A DNA stretch of 64,000 nucleotides from Pareuzebyella sediminis (GCF_008367235.1 NZ_VTZS01000002.1:918854-982853); one strand, 5' to 3'; positions 9,959 to 20,402 are shown, counted from the first letter of the stretch. The notes: generated by a model not told the origin, from the letters alone. Made by a program: numbers and translations.

Positions 9959-11440
9959 TTAGGAAAGACTAAATGTTGTTCCTTCTTTCCCGTCCTTTAA
10001 CTGAATGCCCAATTCGGCCAATTGGTCCCTAATTTTATCGGAAGTTTCAAAGTCTTTGTTTTCCCGGGCCTCTTTTCTGAGGCCGATCAGAATTTCTACT
10101 ACTGATGAGAGTTTATTCGAATCTTCGGTGCTTCCTGTTTTCTTTTCGAGGCCTAAAATGTCAAAAATAAAAGCGTTCATGGCCTGAACCAATAGTTCTT
10201 TGTCGGACGCAGTAATAGTTTCATGACCCTCTTTAATAAGGTTGATATGTCTTACGGCATCGAACAGTTTCGCAATGAGAATAGGCGTGTTAAAATCATC
10301 GTTCATGGCATCGTAGCACTGTTGTTTCCAATCTAAAACGTCGAAGTCCGAGCTATTGCCACTTTGAATAATTGGTAGCAGGTCAAGTGCCTCCATAAGT
10401 CGATTGAATCCTTTTTCCGAGGCCGAAAGTGCGTCGTTGCTAAGATCGAGTATACTGGCGTAATGGGCCTGCATCATAAAAAAACGAACTACGGTGGGTG
10501 CAAAAGGTTTACTCAGAATATTATTTTCTCCTGTAAAAATTTCCCCGGGCAAAATATTGTTTCCTGTTGATTTTGCCATTTTTCTACCATTCATGGTAAG
10601 CATGTTGGCATGTAACCAATAATTGACCGGTGAATGCCCATAACTGGCTTCTGCCTGTGCAATTTCACATTCGTGGTGAGGAAATTTTAAGTCCATACCA
10701 CCACCATGAATGTCAAAGGTTTCTCCAAGATATTTCGTGCTCATGGCAGTACATTCTAAGTGCCAACCAGGAAAACCATCTCCCCAAGGAGAGGGCCATC
10801 GCATGATGTGCTGTGGTTCGGCTTTTTTCCAGAGTGCGAAGTCTTGTGGGCTCTTCTTGTCATCTTGGGCCGTTAGCTCGCGGGTATTGGCAATCATGTC
10901 TTCCAACTTTCGACCACTTAGCTTGCCATACTCATTGGTTTTACTAAATTGGACGACGTCGAAATAGACCGACCCATTTATTTCGTACGCATAGCCCTTT
11001 TCTATAATATCCTTTATGATTTCTATCTGTTCGATAATATGTCCGGTAGCTGTTGGTTCAATGCTTGGAGGCAATAAGTTGAACTTCTCAAGAATGTTAT
11101 GAAAATCGATGGTATACCGTTGAACCACCTCCATAGGTTCTAACTGTTCCAATCGCGCTTTTTTTGCGATTTTATCCTCTCCATCCTCGGCATCGTCGAC
11201 CAAATGTCCGGCATCGGTAATATTTCGCACATAGCGTACCTTATAGCCTAAGTGGCGTAAATACCTAAAAATCATATCGAAAGACATAAAGGTGCGGCAG
11301 TTGCCCAAATGCACATTGCTATATACGGTCGGGCCGCAGACATACATTCCGATATGTCCTTCGTTTAAGGGTTCGAGCACTTCTTTTTTTCCGGTGAGGG
11401 AATTGTGGACTTTTAGCTTTTGGCTTTGATACAGTTGCAT
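9959..11440 (-). CDS. cysS: Cysteine--tRNA ligase
   Basis: Class I aminoacyl-tRNA synthetase charging tRNA-Cys in the cytoplasm. At 493 residues it has the HIGH-like motif VHLGN at 43-47 and zinc-binding Cys 35 and Cys 230 with His/Glu partners around 255-260 (FPHHECE). The KMSKS-type loop KMAKS at 287-291 and an alpha-helical C-terminal anticodon-binding region complete the fold. Start and length are normal. It follows folE by 14 bp and precedes yidD by 10 bp, forming the leftward operon folE-cysS-yidD. Confidence 0.97.
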   Translation of the reverse strand: MQLYQSQKLKVHNSLTGKKEVLEPLNEGHIGMYVCGPTVYSNVHLGNCRTFMSFDMIFRYLRHLGYKVRYVRNITDAGHLVDDAEDGEDKIAKKARLEQLEPMEVVQRYTIDFHNILEKFNLLPPSIEPTATGHIIEQIEIIKDIIEKGYAYEINGSVYFDVVQFSKTNEYGKLSGRKLEDMIANTRELTAQDDKKSPQDFALWKKAEPQHIMRWPSPWGDGFPGWHLECTAMSTKYLGETFDIHGGGMDLKFPHHECEIAQAEASYGHSPVNYWLHANMLTMNGRKMAKSTGNNILPGEIFTGENNILSKPFAPTVVRFFMMQAHYASILDLSNDALSASEKGFNRLMEALDLLPIIQSGNSSDFDVLDWKQQCYDAMNDDFNTPILIAKLFDAVRHINLIKEGHETITASDKELLVQAMNAFIFDILGLEKKTGSTEDSNKLSSVVEILIGLRKEARENKDFETSDKIRDQLAELGIQLKDGKEGTTFSLS

Positions 11441-11454
11441 GCGATAATCAACGA

Positions 11455-12135
11455 TTAGAAGTTGGTATCAAGATTTAGGTAATCCAAGAACTCGCGACGT
11501 GAGGCTTCTTCTTTGAATTTCCCCCCATACTCGGCGGTTACCGTACTGCTCTCAATATCGCGTATGCCCCGGGAATTAACACATAGATGTTTGGCATCAA
11601 TAACACAGGCTACATCTTCGGTTTTCAAAACCTGTTGCAATTCCCTGACAATTTGAATGGTTAAACGTTCTTGTACCTGAGGTCTTTTCGCAAAATAGTC
11701 AACGATACGGTTCATTTTCGAAAGCCCCACCACGCTACCGCTTGAAATATAGGCAATGTGTGCCTTGCCCACTATAGGCAGTAAATGGTGCTCGCAAGTG
11801 GAATAAAGGGTTATGTTCTTTTCCACCAACATTTCACCATACTTGTATTTATTTTTAAAGGTTGACGATTTTGGTTTCCGGTCTGGGTGTAGTCCTCCAA
11901 ATACTTCACTTACGAACATTTTGGCCACTCTATTTGGCGTACCCTTGAGGCTGTCATCGTCGAGATCAAGACCTAAAGTGAGCATGACCTCACGAATGTT
12001 TTCAGTGATACGGACAATCTTTTCTGCGTCGTTCAAGACAAAAGCATCTTTTCTCATAGGGGTCTCCTCTGATGTTGAAAAATGATCGCTGCCGGTCTCT
12101 TCAAATTGTTTTTCCAATGTGCTGTCGATTTTCAT
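11455..12135 (-). CDS. folE: GTP cyclohydrolase I
   Basis: Converts GTP to 7,8-dihydroneopterin triphosphate, the first step of folate (and biopterin-type) synthesis. The 226-residue protein has the zinc ligands Cys 114 and His 117 in STCEHHLLP and Cys 185 in HLCVNSRG, plus [23 protein letters not shown]. The first ~30 residues are a variable extension. A TATCTTTG on the minus strand (12161-12168) just upstream fits the Bacteroidota -7 element. It opens the leftward operon with cysS and yidD. Confidence 0.97.
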   Translation of the reverse strand: MKIDSTLEKQFEETGSDHFSTSEETPMRKDAFVLNDAEKIVRITENIREVMLTLGLDLDDDSLKGTPNRVAKMFVSEVFGGLHPDRKPKSSTFKNKYKYGEMLVEKNITLYSTCEHHLLPIVGKAHIAYISSGSVVGLSKMNRIVDYFAKRPQVQERLTIQIVRELQQVLKTEDVACVIDAKHLCVNSRGIRDIESSTVTAEYGGKFKEEASRREFLDYLNLDTNF

Positions 12136-12160
12136 ACTAACTATGGGCTAAAACGGAGTG

Positions 12161-12168
12161 CAAAGATA
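12161..12168 (-). promoter_or_regulatory. Putative -7 element upstream of folE
   Basis: Minus-strand TATCTTTG (TAnnTTTG consensus) located 26 bp before the folE start. No well-placed -33 element was found, so this is a partial match. Confidence 0.45.
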
Positions 12169-12275
12169 TACATAATATGACACTTTACGCCCGATATATT
12201 GTGATACACAACATAAAATTGGAGGATGGAAGAGCTATCCACTATTTTTACCTTGCCCCAGAGTTGAACCTACTT

Positions 12276-14072
12276 ATGAAGTATTCCCAAATATTTTTAT
12301 ATCTAGTATTATTTCTCAGTATTGGCGCTAAGGCTCAAGTATCTGCAGATTGTAGTAATGCAGTACCTATCTGTAATGATACTCCGGTTAATGGCGGTAC
12401 GATGGGGTTCGGTGTTGACGATTTTGGGGGTGCTGCCACAAGCGGCTGTCTTGAAGTTACCCTCAGTGGTTCTATAGAGTCAAATTCGGCCTGGTATCGT
12501 TTTCGAACAGGTGCGTCGGGTCAGTTGGGTTTTAACATAGGTATTGATACTACCGAAGACTGGGATTTTGCGCTGTATATGGCCAATGATTGTAATAATC
12601 TGGGAGAACCGGTACGCTGTAATTTTTTCGATAATCAAGATGAAAATAGGTTTATCGGGGTAGGGGAAGATCCCTCAGGTGAATCTATGAATGTACAGTA
12701 TGAAGATTGGTTACAAGTAAGCCCAGGAGAGGAATACTATCTGCTCATCAATAATTTCAGTAATAGCAATTCGGGTTTTTCTATTCAGTTCTCAGGTCAG
12801 ATTTTTGTTACCAACCCCTATGATGCTCTTGATTGTTCTATTATTAGCAATTTATTGGGGCCACCGGTGTCAGCCTGTGAAGGCAGTGCCGTGATACTCG
12901 ATGCAACCACTTCCAACGCAACTACATATAACTGGTTCGTAGACCAAGGTAGTGGTTTTACTCAAATTGTGGGCTCACATAATGAAACGCTTCAGGCATT
13001 GTCTGCAGGCCAATACCGTGTTGAGGTGGTTAGACCATCGGGTAATATTATTAGCGAGGTTCAAGTGGCTTTTTCCCCAATGCCAATTGCCCATTCGGTT
13101 GCCGATGATTTTTCGTGCTCCGGGGAGGGCGAATATGACTTGGCACAGAAAGATATCGAAGTATTGGGGAGTCAAGCGGCCAGTGAATATATAGTCAGCT
13201 ATTACGGTTCTTTAATCGATGCTAATAGCGGCATCAATTTTCTTTCAAAGCAATTTATGCCGGAACCTGGAACCCAAACTATCTTTGTTAGGCTTACCTC
13301 TGTAAACAACCCAAAATGTTACGATACATCACAAAGCTTTCAACTCATAAATTTAGACACCCCTGTTATTAATTTTCCCATAGAGGAGTTTCTCTGTCAA
13401 TCGAGCTCGGTCACTATCGGTGATACTAGCCCTAATCTGAATTATTCGTATTCGTGGGATACTGGCGATACCACTCCAAGCATAGAAGTTTCCCAAGCTG
13501 GTAGTTATTCTGTTACGGTTACCCATACCCAATCGGGGTTTAGCTGTTCTACTACACAGGTTATTACCGTGTTGGTTTCACTGCCTCTAAATATTATGGA
13601 TATTGAAATAGATGACCTAAAAAACAACAATACCGTTACGGTAATTACCGAATCACCAGAAAGATTCGAATATCAGCTCGATGGAGGTGCGTTTCAGAAA
13701 GGAAACAGGTTTTATGGAGTTGAACCCGGTGCCCATCGTATCACAGTAAATGACCTCATAGGCTGTGGTGCGGTCAGTGAAGATATTGTAGTAGTTGGGT
13801 TTCCAAGATTTTTTACTCCAAACGGTGACGGATCCAATGACTTTTGGAATATCACGGGGATCGATAATTTGGTCTCACCGACAATTTTAATCTATGATCG
13901 CTTTGGAAAGCTCTTGGCCCAACTCGGTCAAGGAAGTTCAGGTTGGGATGGAACCTTGAACGGTAAACCACTTCCCGAAACCGATTATTGGTTTAAATTG
14001 ACCTACACAAACGACAACGGACAAACTAACGTAGCTAAATATGTCAATAATCATTTTGCCCTAAAGCGCTAA
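12276..14072 (+). CDS. Secreted T9SS type B (gliding-motility C-terminal domain) protein
   Basis: A 598-residue secreted protein, probably displayed on or released from the outer membrane by the type IX secretion system. An upstream in-frame ATG (12177) would add 33 residues without signal character, so the ATG at 12276 is preferred because it opens a clear signal peptide ending in GAKAQ. The N-terminal ~170 residues form a Cys-paired domain (VPICNDTP, then a beta-rich body with SNSAWYRFRTG). PKD/Ig-like beta repeats follow. The last ~90 residues are the type B sorting domain: FFTPNGDGSNDFW, IYDRFGKLLAQL and a C-terminus ending HFALKR. Its cargo role is unknown. The next gene is a paralogue. 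Confidence 0.88.
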   Translation: MKYSQIFLYLVLFLSIGAKAQVSADCSNAVPICNDTPVNGGTMGFGVDDFGGAATSGCLEVTLSGSIESNSAWYRFRTGASGQLGFNIGIDTTEDWDFALYMANDCNNLGEPVRCNFFDNQDENRFIGVGEDPSGESMNVQYEDWLQVSPGEEYYLLINNFSNSNSGFSIQFSGQIFVTNPYDALDCSIISNLLGPPVSACEGSAVILDATTSNATTYNWFVDQGSGFTQIVGSHNETLQALSAGQYRVEVVRPSGNIISEVQVAFSPMPIAHSVADDFSCSGEGEYDLAQKDIEVLGSQAASEYIVSYYGSLIDANSGINFLSKQFMPEPGTQTIFVRLTSVNNPKCYDTSQSFQLINLDTPVINFPIEEFLCQSSSVTIGDTSPNLNYSYSWDTGDTTPSIEVSQAGSYSVTVTHTQSGFSCSTTQVITVLVSLPLNIMDIEIDDLKNNNTVTVITESPERFEYQLDGGAFQKGNRFYGVEPGAHRITVNDLIGCGAVSEDIVVVGFPRFFTPNGDGSNDFWNITGIDNLVSPTILIYDRFGKLLAQLGQGSSGWDGTLNGKPLPETDYWFKLTYTNDNGQTNVAKYVNNHFALKR

Positions 14073-14248
14073 AAAATAGAGATTTAGGGTCTGCCGTCAT
14101 CCCATTCTTGAATTTGGGTACCGTTGAGATGTTTTTAGACAGGATTAATCCGATGATATAGTCGATAAACTGTCTTTTTTTATCGCTGAACATACTAAAA
14201 AAACGATGTGGGAGTTATACCTAAGTAGTATAATATACCCCAAATCTT

Positions 14249-15670
14249 ATGCGCCCCATACGCTACGCCGTATATTTAGTATTTTTTTGTTGCCTAGGGA
14301 TATATGCACAGAACTCTCCGGATTGTCGTACCGCTATTCCAGTATGTGCCGACGCTCCTATAATGGGTCTCGCTGACGGCAGTGGGGATATCGATGATTT
14401 CGATCCAGAGGTTATTAGAGAGTCAGGATGCTTGGAAAAGGGTAGTGTAAGCAACGCTAATATCGAACACAATACTTCTTGGTTTGTCTTTAGGGCCGGA
14501 ACTGGTGGGCAATTAGGCTTTGATATTGAGGCATTGCCAGCAAGTGGATCGGGAACTCCTACCGCTGAATGGGATTTTGCCGTCTACGGACCTGATGTAG
14601 ATTGCGCTGATATTTCCAATGGCACTGCCCAACCTATTCGGTGTAATTATGAAGTTAACGAAACACGGTTTACGGGGTTGGGAATAAACCCTGAAAGTGG
14701 TCAGGTCGGGACAACTTCAACCACCCAAAATCTAAATACGTACGACGAGTGGCTCGATGTTCAGCCTGGAGAAATCTACTATATACTTATTAATAACTTC
14801 AACACCAACTTTGATGGTGACCCTGAGCCGTTTATGTTGACTTTTACAGGAAGTTCTGTGAATGCGGATCAAAACAATGCTTTAGACTGTACCTTACGCG
14901 ATGAATTTCTAGGATTGGATATTGTAGCTTGCGAGGGTGACCCGGATATTCCATTAAGTGTTTTGAACTCTCCGGCAGGTCCTGATATTGTGAATGTTAC
15001 ATGGTCGGTCGACTATGAAGATGATGGCACTATAGACCAGCAACTGGCCGCTGCTCCCTCGGCAACCGAATTCATGGTTTCTAGCCCCAATTCCGGACGA
15101 TATTTTGTTGATATTGAAACGAGCTTCGGACATATTACGGATGATATTTTGATTACTTATTACGGCATTCCGGTATTGGACAGGGTCGATCTTCTAAACA
15201 CAAATTTGTCGCTGAATCCAGATAGGAACAATATTGAAATTTTTGTTCAGGGAGATGGTGACTATGAGTATGCTATTAATGATGGGGAATTTCAAGATGA
15301 TCCTGTTTTTAACGATGTGCCTCCTGGTACGAATACCGTGGTTATCAATGATAAAAATGGCTGTGGTATTACCGAACCGATAGAGTTTTTGGTGCTTGGC
15401 TATCCGAAGTTCTTTACACCTAATAATGATGGAGCCAATGATACTTGGAATATTAAGGGAATAGAGATTTTGACGGATCCTGTGGTGTTCGTTTTTGACC
15501 GATATGGAAAGCTTCTAGCTCAATTGAACGTAGGTCTTGACTGGGATGGGATGTATAATGGCCGCCCCTTACCTTCGACGGACTATTGGTTCCGATTGGA
15601 ATATGGCGAGCAAGAAAACGGAATCATAGTGGCCAGGAATACCAAAACACACTTCTCCCTAAAAAGATAA
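14249..15670 (+). CDS. Secreted T9SS type B protein, paralogue of the upstream gene
   Basis: A 473-residue protein with a signal peptide ending about residue 20 (GIYAQ). Its N-terminal domain matches the upstream gene (CRTAIPVCADAP, NTSWFVFRAGTGGQLGF, WDFAVYG, PGEIYYILINNF), and it ends in the same type B sorting domain (FFTPNNDGANDTW, FDRYGKLLAQL, HFSLKR). It has fewer internal beta repeats than its neighbour. The pair probably arose by tandem duplication. The 176 bp gap to the previous gene shows no other feature, and a strong terminator follows directly. Confidence 0.88.
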   Translation: MRPIRYAVYLVFFCCLGIYAQNSPDCRTAIPVCADAPIMGLADGSGDIDDFDPEVIRESGCLEKGSVSNANIEHNTSWFVFRAGTGGQLGFDIEALPASGSGTPTAEWDFAVYGPDVDCADISNGTAQPIRCNYEVNETRFTGLGINPESGQVGTTSTTQNLNTYDEWLDVQPGEIYYILINNFNTNFDGDPEPFMLTFTGSSVNADQNNALDCTLRDEFLGLDIVACEGDPDIPLSVLNSPAGPDIVNVTWSVDYEDDGTIDQQLAAAPSATEFMVSSPNSGRYFVDIETSFGHITDDILITYYGIPVLDRVDLLNTNLSLNPDRNNIEIFVQGDGDYEYAINDGEFQDDPVFNDVPPGTNTVVINDKNGCGITEPIEFLVLGYPKFFTPNNDGANDTWNIKGIEILTDPVVFVFDRYGKLLAQLNVGLDWDGMYNGRPLPSTDYWFRLEYGEQENGIIVARNTKTHFSLKR

Positions 15671-15698
15671 AGGCCCGGTAAGCTACCGGACCTTTTTA
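15671..15698. terminator. Bidirectional intrinsic terminator
   Basis: GGCCCGGTA / TACCGGACC stem with a 3-base loop, preceded by A and followed by a T-run; it lies between two converging genes. Confidence 0.85.
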
Positions 15699-15721
15699 AG
15701 CCTATTTTCTTTTTCATAGAG

Positions 15722-17236
15722 TTAGAAGTTCAAGGTATACCCTAGGCTCAGATTTGTATTCACATTATTCAATACAGCGGGGGTGCCGATTCCAGAATCA
15801 AAAAAATATTGCAGTACATCCCTTTCGGTTCGATTGATCGCGAGGTCTAGCCGGCTACCACCAAAGGCGAAACCTATACCCGCTGAGATACCAGTAAGAT
15901 CACCTACAATGTTTCCATCTTCGTAGGGACTTTGTTCATAACGGTATCCGCCCCTTAAGCTAATTCGTTTGATTCGGTACTCCCCACCGACCCTAAAAGA
16001 GGAAACGCCTCCCAAATTATCGGATATAAAATCATTCTCGGAAGCGAATCCTAAATCGCTTGTCGGTCTCAATTGTGCTTGTGACATATCTTGGTACCCG
16101 TAGTCGAAACTCAAAAGCCCGCTTTTACCGAATACAGCCGCCACGCTACCCGTAAGTTTCCCAGGTGTTTTTATCTGATAGTCAAAAATTGTAGTCAGAC
16201 CGAAATCGATATCACGTATATCGGGATTTTTATCGGGAAAATCAGAATTTACGGACTGCGAAAAGTTATCGGTCAATCGATACCATGTAGGCGATTGATA
16301 ACTACCTCCTATACGCAAAACCTCGTTGAGTTGGGCAATAGCTCCCACACTGAATGAAAATCCAGTACCTTCGGTGTTCAATAGATTGTCAAAGACTATA
16401 TTTTGAATTGCGGAACCTGAATCGAAACTATTCTCATCGTATTCATTGACCCTAGTATACGAGATAGTGTGAAAATTCATAGAAGCCCCGAAATTGAATA
16501 TTCCTGCATACTCCGTAGCGCCATTTACAGTGAACTTACTGTTGTATCCAGAGACAATTTGGTTAAAACGCTGATCGAGTTGCGTGTAGTTTGCATTGGA
16601 GAAGTAAGCCGTGTTGTCTTGGGCATCTTCCACAGGTTCAATGATACCGGACTGAAATCCTAAAAATGCCTGTTGAGCGGTATAACCTAGTCCTGCGGTG
16701 GCCCCAATATCGAGATATGCATCACGAATACTTTCTCCTTGTTGAAGCTTTAAAGGTTCTAATCTAACCCCATCGGCAAAATTCAAGAAATAATTATCTA
16801 CACCTTCGCTACCCCTTCCCATTATTAAAGTTTCGTTGTCAAAGTCTTGAACCACATCGTAATTAATGGCCAAGGCGATCTTCCCCCAGTTCGAATTGGG
16901 GTCGGTGGTCTTGAATACCAAAGCACCCCCGACTTGATTTATATCAAGATAATTTGAAGTGCTCTGAGTATTCGTTCCCGAGTAATCTGCCTGATTATTG
17001 CGATTATAATGGCTTCCTGAAACCGTAAAAAGGCTGTTGTTGAATACCGCACTTCCAGCGGGATTGATGTTCAGGGCCGATAGGTCTCCCCCCAACGCTC
17101 CAAAAGCACCTCCCATTCCCTGAAAACGGGCAGTACCCTGCAAGTTTTCGGTGCTGTATCTTAGTACATCATCAATATTTTGTGCATTTGCCAATGCGCA
17201 TGCCAATAGCATGATGAAAGTAAAATAACTTTTCAT
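15722..17236 (-). CDS. Outer-membrane transport protein, OmpP1/FadL family
   Basis: A 504-residue outer-membrane beta-barrel with a signal peptide ending in ANAQ (about residue 19). The mature N-terminus (DVLRYSTENLQGTARFQGMGGAFGALGGDLSALNINPAG) has the FadL/OmpP1 hallmark: a plug-like segment with GMGGAF and NPAG. Alternating hydrophobic strands continue to the terminal aromatic residue (LGYTLNF). The likely role is uptake of hydrophobic compounds, by family. It lies 39 bp downstream of the repeat-rich lipoprotein gene in the same direction and may share its transcript. Confidence 0.88.
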   Translation of the reverse strand: MKSYFTFIMLLACALANAQNIDDVLRYSTENLQGTARFQGMGGAFGALGGDLSALNINPAGSAVFNNSLFTVSGSHYNRNNQADYSGTNTQSTSNYLDINQVGGALVFKTTDPNSNWGKIALAINYDVVQDFDNETLIMGRGSEGVDNYFLNFADGVRLEPLKLQQGESIRDAYLDIGATAGLGYTAQQAFLGFQSGIIEPVEDAQDNTAYFSNANYTQLDQRFNQIVSGYNSKFTVNGATEYAGIFNFGASMNFHTISYTRVNEYDENSFDSGSAIQNIVFDNLLNTEGTGFSFSVGAIAQLNEVLRIGGSYQSPTWYRLTDNFSQSVNSDFPDKNPDIRDIDFGLTTIFDYQIKTPGKLTGSVAAVFGKSGLLSFDYGYQDMSQAQLRPTSDLGFASENDFISDNLGGVSSFRVGGEYRIKRISLRGGYRYEQSPYEDGNIVGDLTGISAGIGFAFGGSRLDLAINRTERDVLQYFFDSGIGTPAVLNNVNTNLSLGYTLNF

Positions 17237-17275
17237 TGTTGATACTTTTAAGGTAAATTAATGATGATTTCAGAT

Positions 17276-18586
17276 TTAGTTTCTTCGTCCACTTGAAGAA
17301 GAACTTGACCTTGATCCAGCGGAAGACCTTCCTGAGCTACCGGAACTTCTATAACTTCCTGAACTTCTTGAAACACTACTACTGCGTCCAGAACTTCTAT
17401 AGGTACTGCCACTGCTTCTAGAGCTGCTTGATGATCTATAGTTGCTCGTTCTTGGTGTAGCGCTTCTACTACTTCGGCTATAGGTATTGCTGCTTCTGCT
17501 TCCAGAACTTCTATACGTGCTTGTTCTAGGTGAAGAACTTCTGTAGGTACTTGTTCTTGGAGAAGAACTCCTATAAGTACTTGTTCTTGGAGAAGAGCTT
17601 CTATAGGTCTGGCCGCTTCGCGATGATCTATTGTATTGAGGGGTGGCCCGAGTACTTCTACTGGTTCTGTAGGCCTGATTGCGGTCAACGCCCACTGTTC
17701 TTCTTGATGCAGTGCTTCCGCTTGTATAATCACGTGCACTTCGCGTGGCATTGCTTCTGCTCGCCGCCGACCTGGACGTACGCGTTGTGTATCGGGATAC
17801 AGCCCTGTCGAGGTTTCGGTTTGACCTTCCCCTTAAAGCAGCAACATTTGAATTATTTCCAGCAATTGTATTCGTGTTTCTATAGTAGCCTCTTCGACTG
17901 GAATTATAGGCAAACCCTCGATTTCGATAGGTATAGTTATTATACCCTCTGTAGTATCCGTAAGGGGGGCACCAAGTGCCGTAGTATCCTCCCCAAGCTC
18001 CCCAGCCAAATCCGTAGTATCCGGCATAGCCGTAACCATAGGGGCTTCCCCAGCCCCACCATGGATTGTAGCGGTACCTCCAAGGACTGTTCCATCCCCA
18101 TCCGTAACCATAATATCCTCCCCAGCCCCAATTGTTCCATAGCCAAGGCGAAGCCCAACCATACCCCCAATTGTTATCGTAAATATTGATATTAACGTTT
18201 GTGGCATTATCGCCCCATGCCGCATAACCGGCATAGTCATTATTGTTTTTGTAATAATCCGTTAACTGGCCCTCTGTGATACTATCGTTTTCCACACCGT
18301 TGGAGCTTGAATAGGAGTCTATATCGGTGAAGATTTCACCCTCCAAAAGTTGGTCATACTGCTCGGCCTGTTCTCCAAAATAAGTAGCATAGGTATTATC
18401 CTTTGAATCTTCGACCTGACTTTGCTGGGGTGCTCTTTCAACGGAAACCCGAGGGTCACCACCATAAATCCCATCGTTATCATAGTATGAAGCCGATTGG
18501 TAAGAACCACAGGAAGCCAATAAGATACCCGTTAGGGCAGCTAAGGCCGTCAAGCGAATTTTAGGAAGGGGTAGCGAATATATCAT
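17276..18586 (-). CDS. Repeat-rich lipoprotein with Gly/Tyr/Trp and Ser/Arg low-complexity regions
   Basis: A 436-residue surface or envelope lipoprotein (lipobox Cys 26, ILLASC). After an acidic stretch (40-135), residues 139-233 are almost entirely Gly, Tyr, Trp, Asn and Pro; the rest is Ser/Arg-rich. It contains three exact copies of the decapeptide SSPRTSTYRS at 331-360 (bases 17507-17596), then looser SYRSSG-type repeats to the end. No enzymatic motif is seen. Similar Gly/Tyr/Trp-rich lipoproteins occur next to OmpP1/FadL genes in Flavobacteriia; their function is not known to me. Aromatic plus cationic content suggests adhesion or matrix binding, which is speculation. Confidence 0.8.
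   Translation of the reverse strand: MIYSLPLPKIRLTALAALTGILLASCGSYQSASYYDNDGIYGGDPRVSVERAPQQSQVEDSKDNTYATYFGEQAEQYDQLLEGEIFTDIDSYSSSNGVENDSITEGQLTDYYKNNNDYAGYAAWGDNATNVNINIYDNNWGYGWASPWLWNNWGWGGYYGYGWGWNSPWRYRYNPWWGWGSPYGYGYAGYYGFGWGAWGGYYGTWCPPYGYYRGYNNYTYRNRGFAYNSSRRGYYRNTNTIAGNNSNVAALRGRSNRNLDRAVSRYTTRTSRSAASRSNATRSARDYTSGSTASRRTVGVDRNQAYRTSRSTRATPQYNRSSRSGQTYRSSSPRTSTYRSSSPRTSTYRSSSPRTSTYRSSGSRSSNTYSRSSRSATPRTSNYRSSSSSRSSGSTYRSSGRSSSVSRSSGSYRSSGSSGRSSAGSRSSSSSSGRRN
17507..17596 (-). repeat. Three tandem 30-bp coding repeats
   Basis: Three in-frame copies of a 30-bp unit coding for SSPRTSTYRS inside the lipoprotein gene. The copies are near-identical in DNA, so recent expansion or slippage is likely. 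Confidence 0.85.
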
Positions 18587-18681
18587 GGTTGTAAATTTTA
18601 TTGTTGAACATTTTAAAAATAAGTAGTTTTACCCAATCATTTTGATTACATAATCACAAGATTTGTGCCAAACTACAGGTA

Positions 18682-20157
18682 ATGGGTAAAAATTTGACGA
18701 AGCGCAGTGAAGACTATTCCAAATGGTATAATGAACTCGTAGTGAAAGCCGATTTGGCTGAAAATTCAGGAGTTCGGGGATGTATGGTGATTAAACCCTA
18801 CGGTTATGCCATATGGGAGAAGATGCAGGCAGGGCTTGACAAGATGTTTAAGGAAACGGGCCATGAAAATGCCTACTTTCCTCTTTTCATTCCTAAATCA
18901 TATTTGAGCAAAGAGGCTAGCCATGTGGAAGGTTTTGCCAAAGAATGTGCAGTGGTTACCCATTATCGTCTGAAAAATTCGGAAGATGGATCTGGTATCG
19001 TGGTAGACCCGGAAGCTAAGCTTGAAGAAGAACTCATAGTGAGGCCTACCTCCGAAACTATTATATGGGACACCTATAGGAGATGGATTCAATCATATAG
19101 AGATCTACCCTTGTTGATCAACCAATGGGCCAACGTTGTACGATGGGAAATGCGTACACGACTTTTTCTCAGAACGGCGGAGTTTTTATGGCAAGAAGGG
19201 CATACGGCGCACGCCACCGAAAATGAGGCGATCGAAGAGGCCGAAAGAATGATGAACGTATATGCTGATTTCGCGGAGAATCATATGGCTATGCCCGTAA
19301 TAAAAGGATTGAAAACCGAGAGTGAACGTTTTGCGGGTGCCATAGAGACCTATTGTATCGAGGCTTTAATGCAAGACGGAAAAGCACTTCAGGCAGGTAC
19401 ATCGCATTTTCTAGGTCAAAATTTTGCCAAGGCTTTTGATGTGAAGTTCGCTTCAAAAGAAGGAAAACAAGAATATGTTTGGGCCACTTCTTGGGGAGTG
19501 TCTACAAGGCTGATGGGGGCATTGATCATGACCCATAGCGATGATAACGGTCTGGTTTTACCGCCAAAATTAGCTCCTATTCAAGTGGTAATCGTACCGA
19601 TATATAAAGGTGTTGAGCAACTTGATGAAATTTCGGAGAAAGTGGGCCCCTTGGTCAAGGAGCTACGGAGTAAAGGTATATCGGTGAAATTTGATGATCG
19701 AGACACCCATAAGCCCGGATTTAAATTCAACGAGTATGAATTAAAAGGGGTGCCCGTACGTTTGGCAATCGGACAGCGCGACCTGGCCAACGGAACTTAT
19801 GAGGTGGCTCGTAGGGATACGTTGAAAAAAGAAACAATACCTTCGGAAGAGGTGGTCGCCAAAATTGAATTTCTTTTAGAAGATATTCAGCAAAATATTT
19901 ATAAGAAAGCGAACGACTATAGGGTCGCTCATATGACCGAAGTGGATACATACGATGAGTTCAAGCAGATCATCGAGAAAAAAGGAGGGTTTGTTGCTGC
20001 GCATTGGGATGGAACCATGGAGACGGAAGATCGTATAAAGGAAGAGACAAAGGCTACGATACGTTGTATTCCTTTTGGGTTCAAAACGGAAGAAGGAAAG
20101 TGCATGGTTACAGGAAAACCATCAAAGGAAAGGGTGCTGTTTGCCAAAGCATATTAA
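18682..20157 (+). CDS. proS: Proline--tRNA ligase (archaeal/eukaryote-like short form)
   Basis: Class II synthetase charging tRNA-Pro. At 491 residues it is the short form (without the bacterial INS editing insertion) and begins [19 protein letters not shown], typical of the ProS type 3 group found in Bacteroidota. Class II motifs are visible: motif 1 around [20 protein letters not shown], motif 2 [24 protein letters not shown] and motif 3 [22 protein letters not shown]-terminal anticodon-binding domain and zinc-like tail follow, ending with Tyr, a feature of this group. It is transcribed alone, ahead of the tRNA-Glu/rpsT unit. Confidence 0.96.
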   Translation: MGKNLTKRSEDYSKWYNELVVKADLAENSGVRGCMVIKPYGYAIWEKMQAGLDKMFKETGHENAYFPLFIPKSYLSKEASHVEGFAKECAVVTHYRLKNSEDGSGIVVDPEAKLEEELIVRPTSETIIWDTYRRWIQSYRDLPLLINQWANVVRWEMRTRLFLRTAEFLWQEGHTAHATENEAIEEAERMMNVYADFAENHMAMPVIKGLKTESERFAGAIETYCIEALMQDGKALQAGTSHFLGQNFAKAFDVKFASKEGKQEYVWATSWGVSTRLMGALIMTHSDDNGLVLPPKLAPIQVVIVPIYKGVEQLDEISEKVGPLVKELRSKGISVKFDDRDTHKPGFKFNEYELKGVPVRLAIGQRDLANGTYEVARRDTLKKETIPSEEVVAKIEFLLEDIQQNIYKKANDYRVAHMTEVDTYDEFKQIIEKKGGFVAAHWDGTMETEDRIKEETKATIRCIPFGFKTEEGKCMVTGKPSKERVLFAKAY

Positions 20158-20174
20158 AAAAAAATATGTAGGTG

Positions 20175-20204
20175 TTGCGATAGTAAAAAATAATTGTATT
20201 TTTG
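20175..20204 (+). promoter_or_regulatory. Promoter of the tRNA-Glu / rpsT unit
   Basis: TTG at 20175-20177 and TATTTTTG at 20197-20204 with a 19-base spacer, an excellent match to the Bacteroidota -33/-7 promoter. It is placed 65 bp before the first tRNA. Confidence 0.8.
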
Positions 20205-20268
20205 CACCCGCGCTGAAAGGTATTGATTTCCAATTGATAGCTTCGTGATGGCGTTTTGATAATATAAT

Positions 20269-20340
20269 GGCCCGTTCGTCTAGGGGTTAGGACGCCAGGT
20301 TTTCATCCTGGTAACAGGGGTTCGATTCCCCTACGGGCTA
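20269..20340 (+). tRNA. tRNA-Glu (anticodon TTC)
   Basis: A 72-base cloverleaf: acceptor GGCCCGT / ACGGGCT with a G-U first pair, D-stem GTCT / GGAC, anticodon stem CCAGG / CCTGG with loop TTTTCAT (anticodon TTC), and T-stem AGGGG / CCCCT with TTCGATT. Discriminator A; the CCA end is not encoded. Confidence 0.96.
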
Positions 20341-20402
20341 CTTTTAAGTTTGGAGTTCATTGTTCTTGGTTAGTGGTTGAATACAATCATTGACCAATTT
20401 AC

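Noticed and set aside
12177..12275. 33-residue N-terminal extension of the first T9SS protein
   Set aside because: It precedes a complete signal peptide and has no signal character itself; the ATG at 12276 is preferred.
17507..17596. Possible CRISPR-like direct repeats
   Set aside because: The 30-bp units are contiguous without spacers and code in frame for a decapeptide; no cas genes in the window.
17248..18240. Long open frames on both strands overlapping the repeat-rich lipoprotein gene
   Set aside because: They result from the low-complexity codons of the real gene; none has a start signal, domain or plausible composition.
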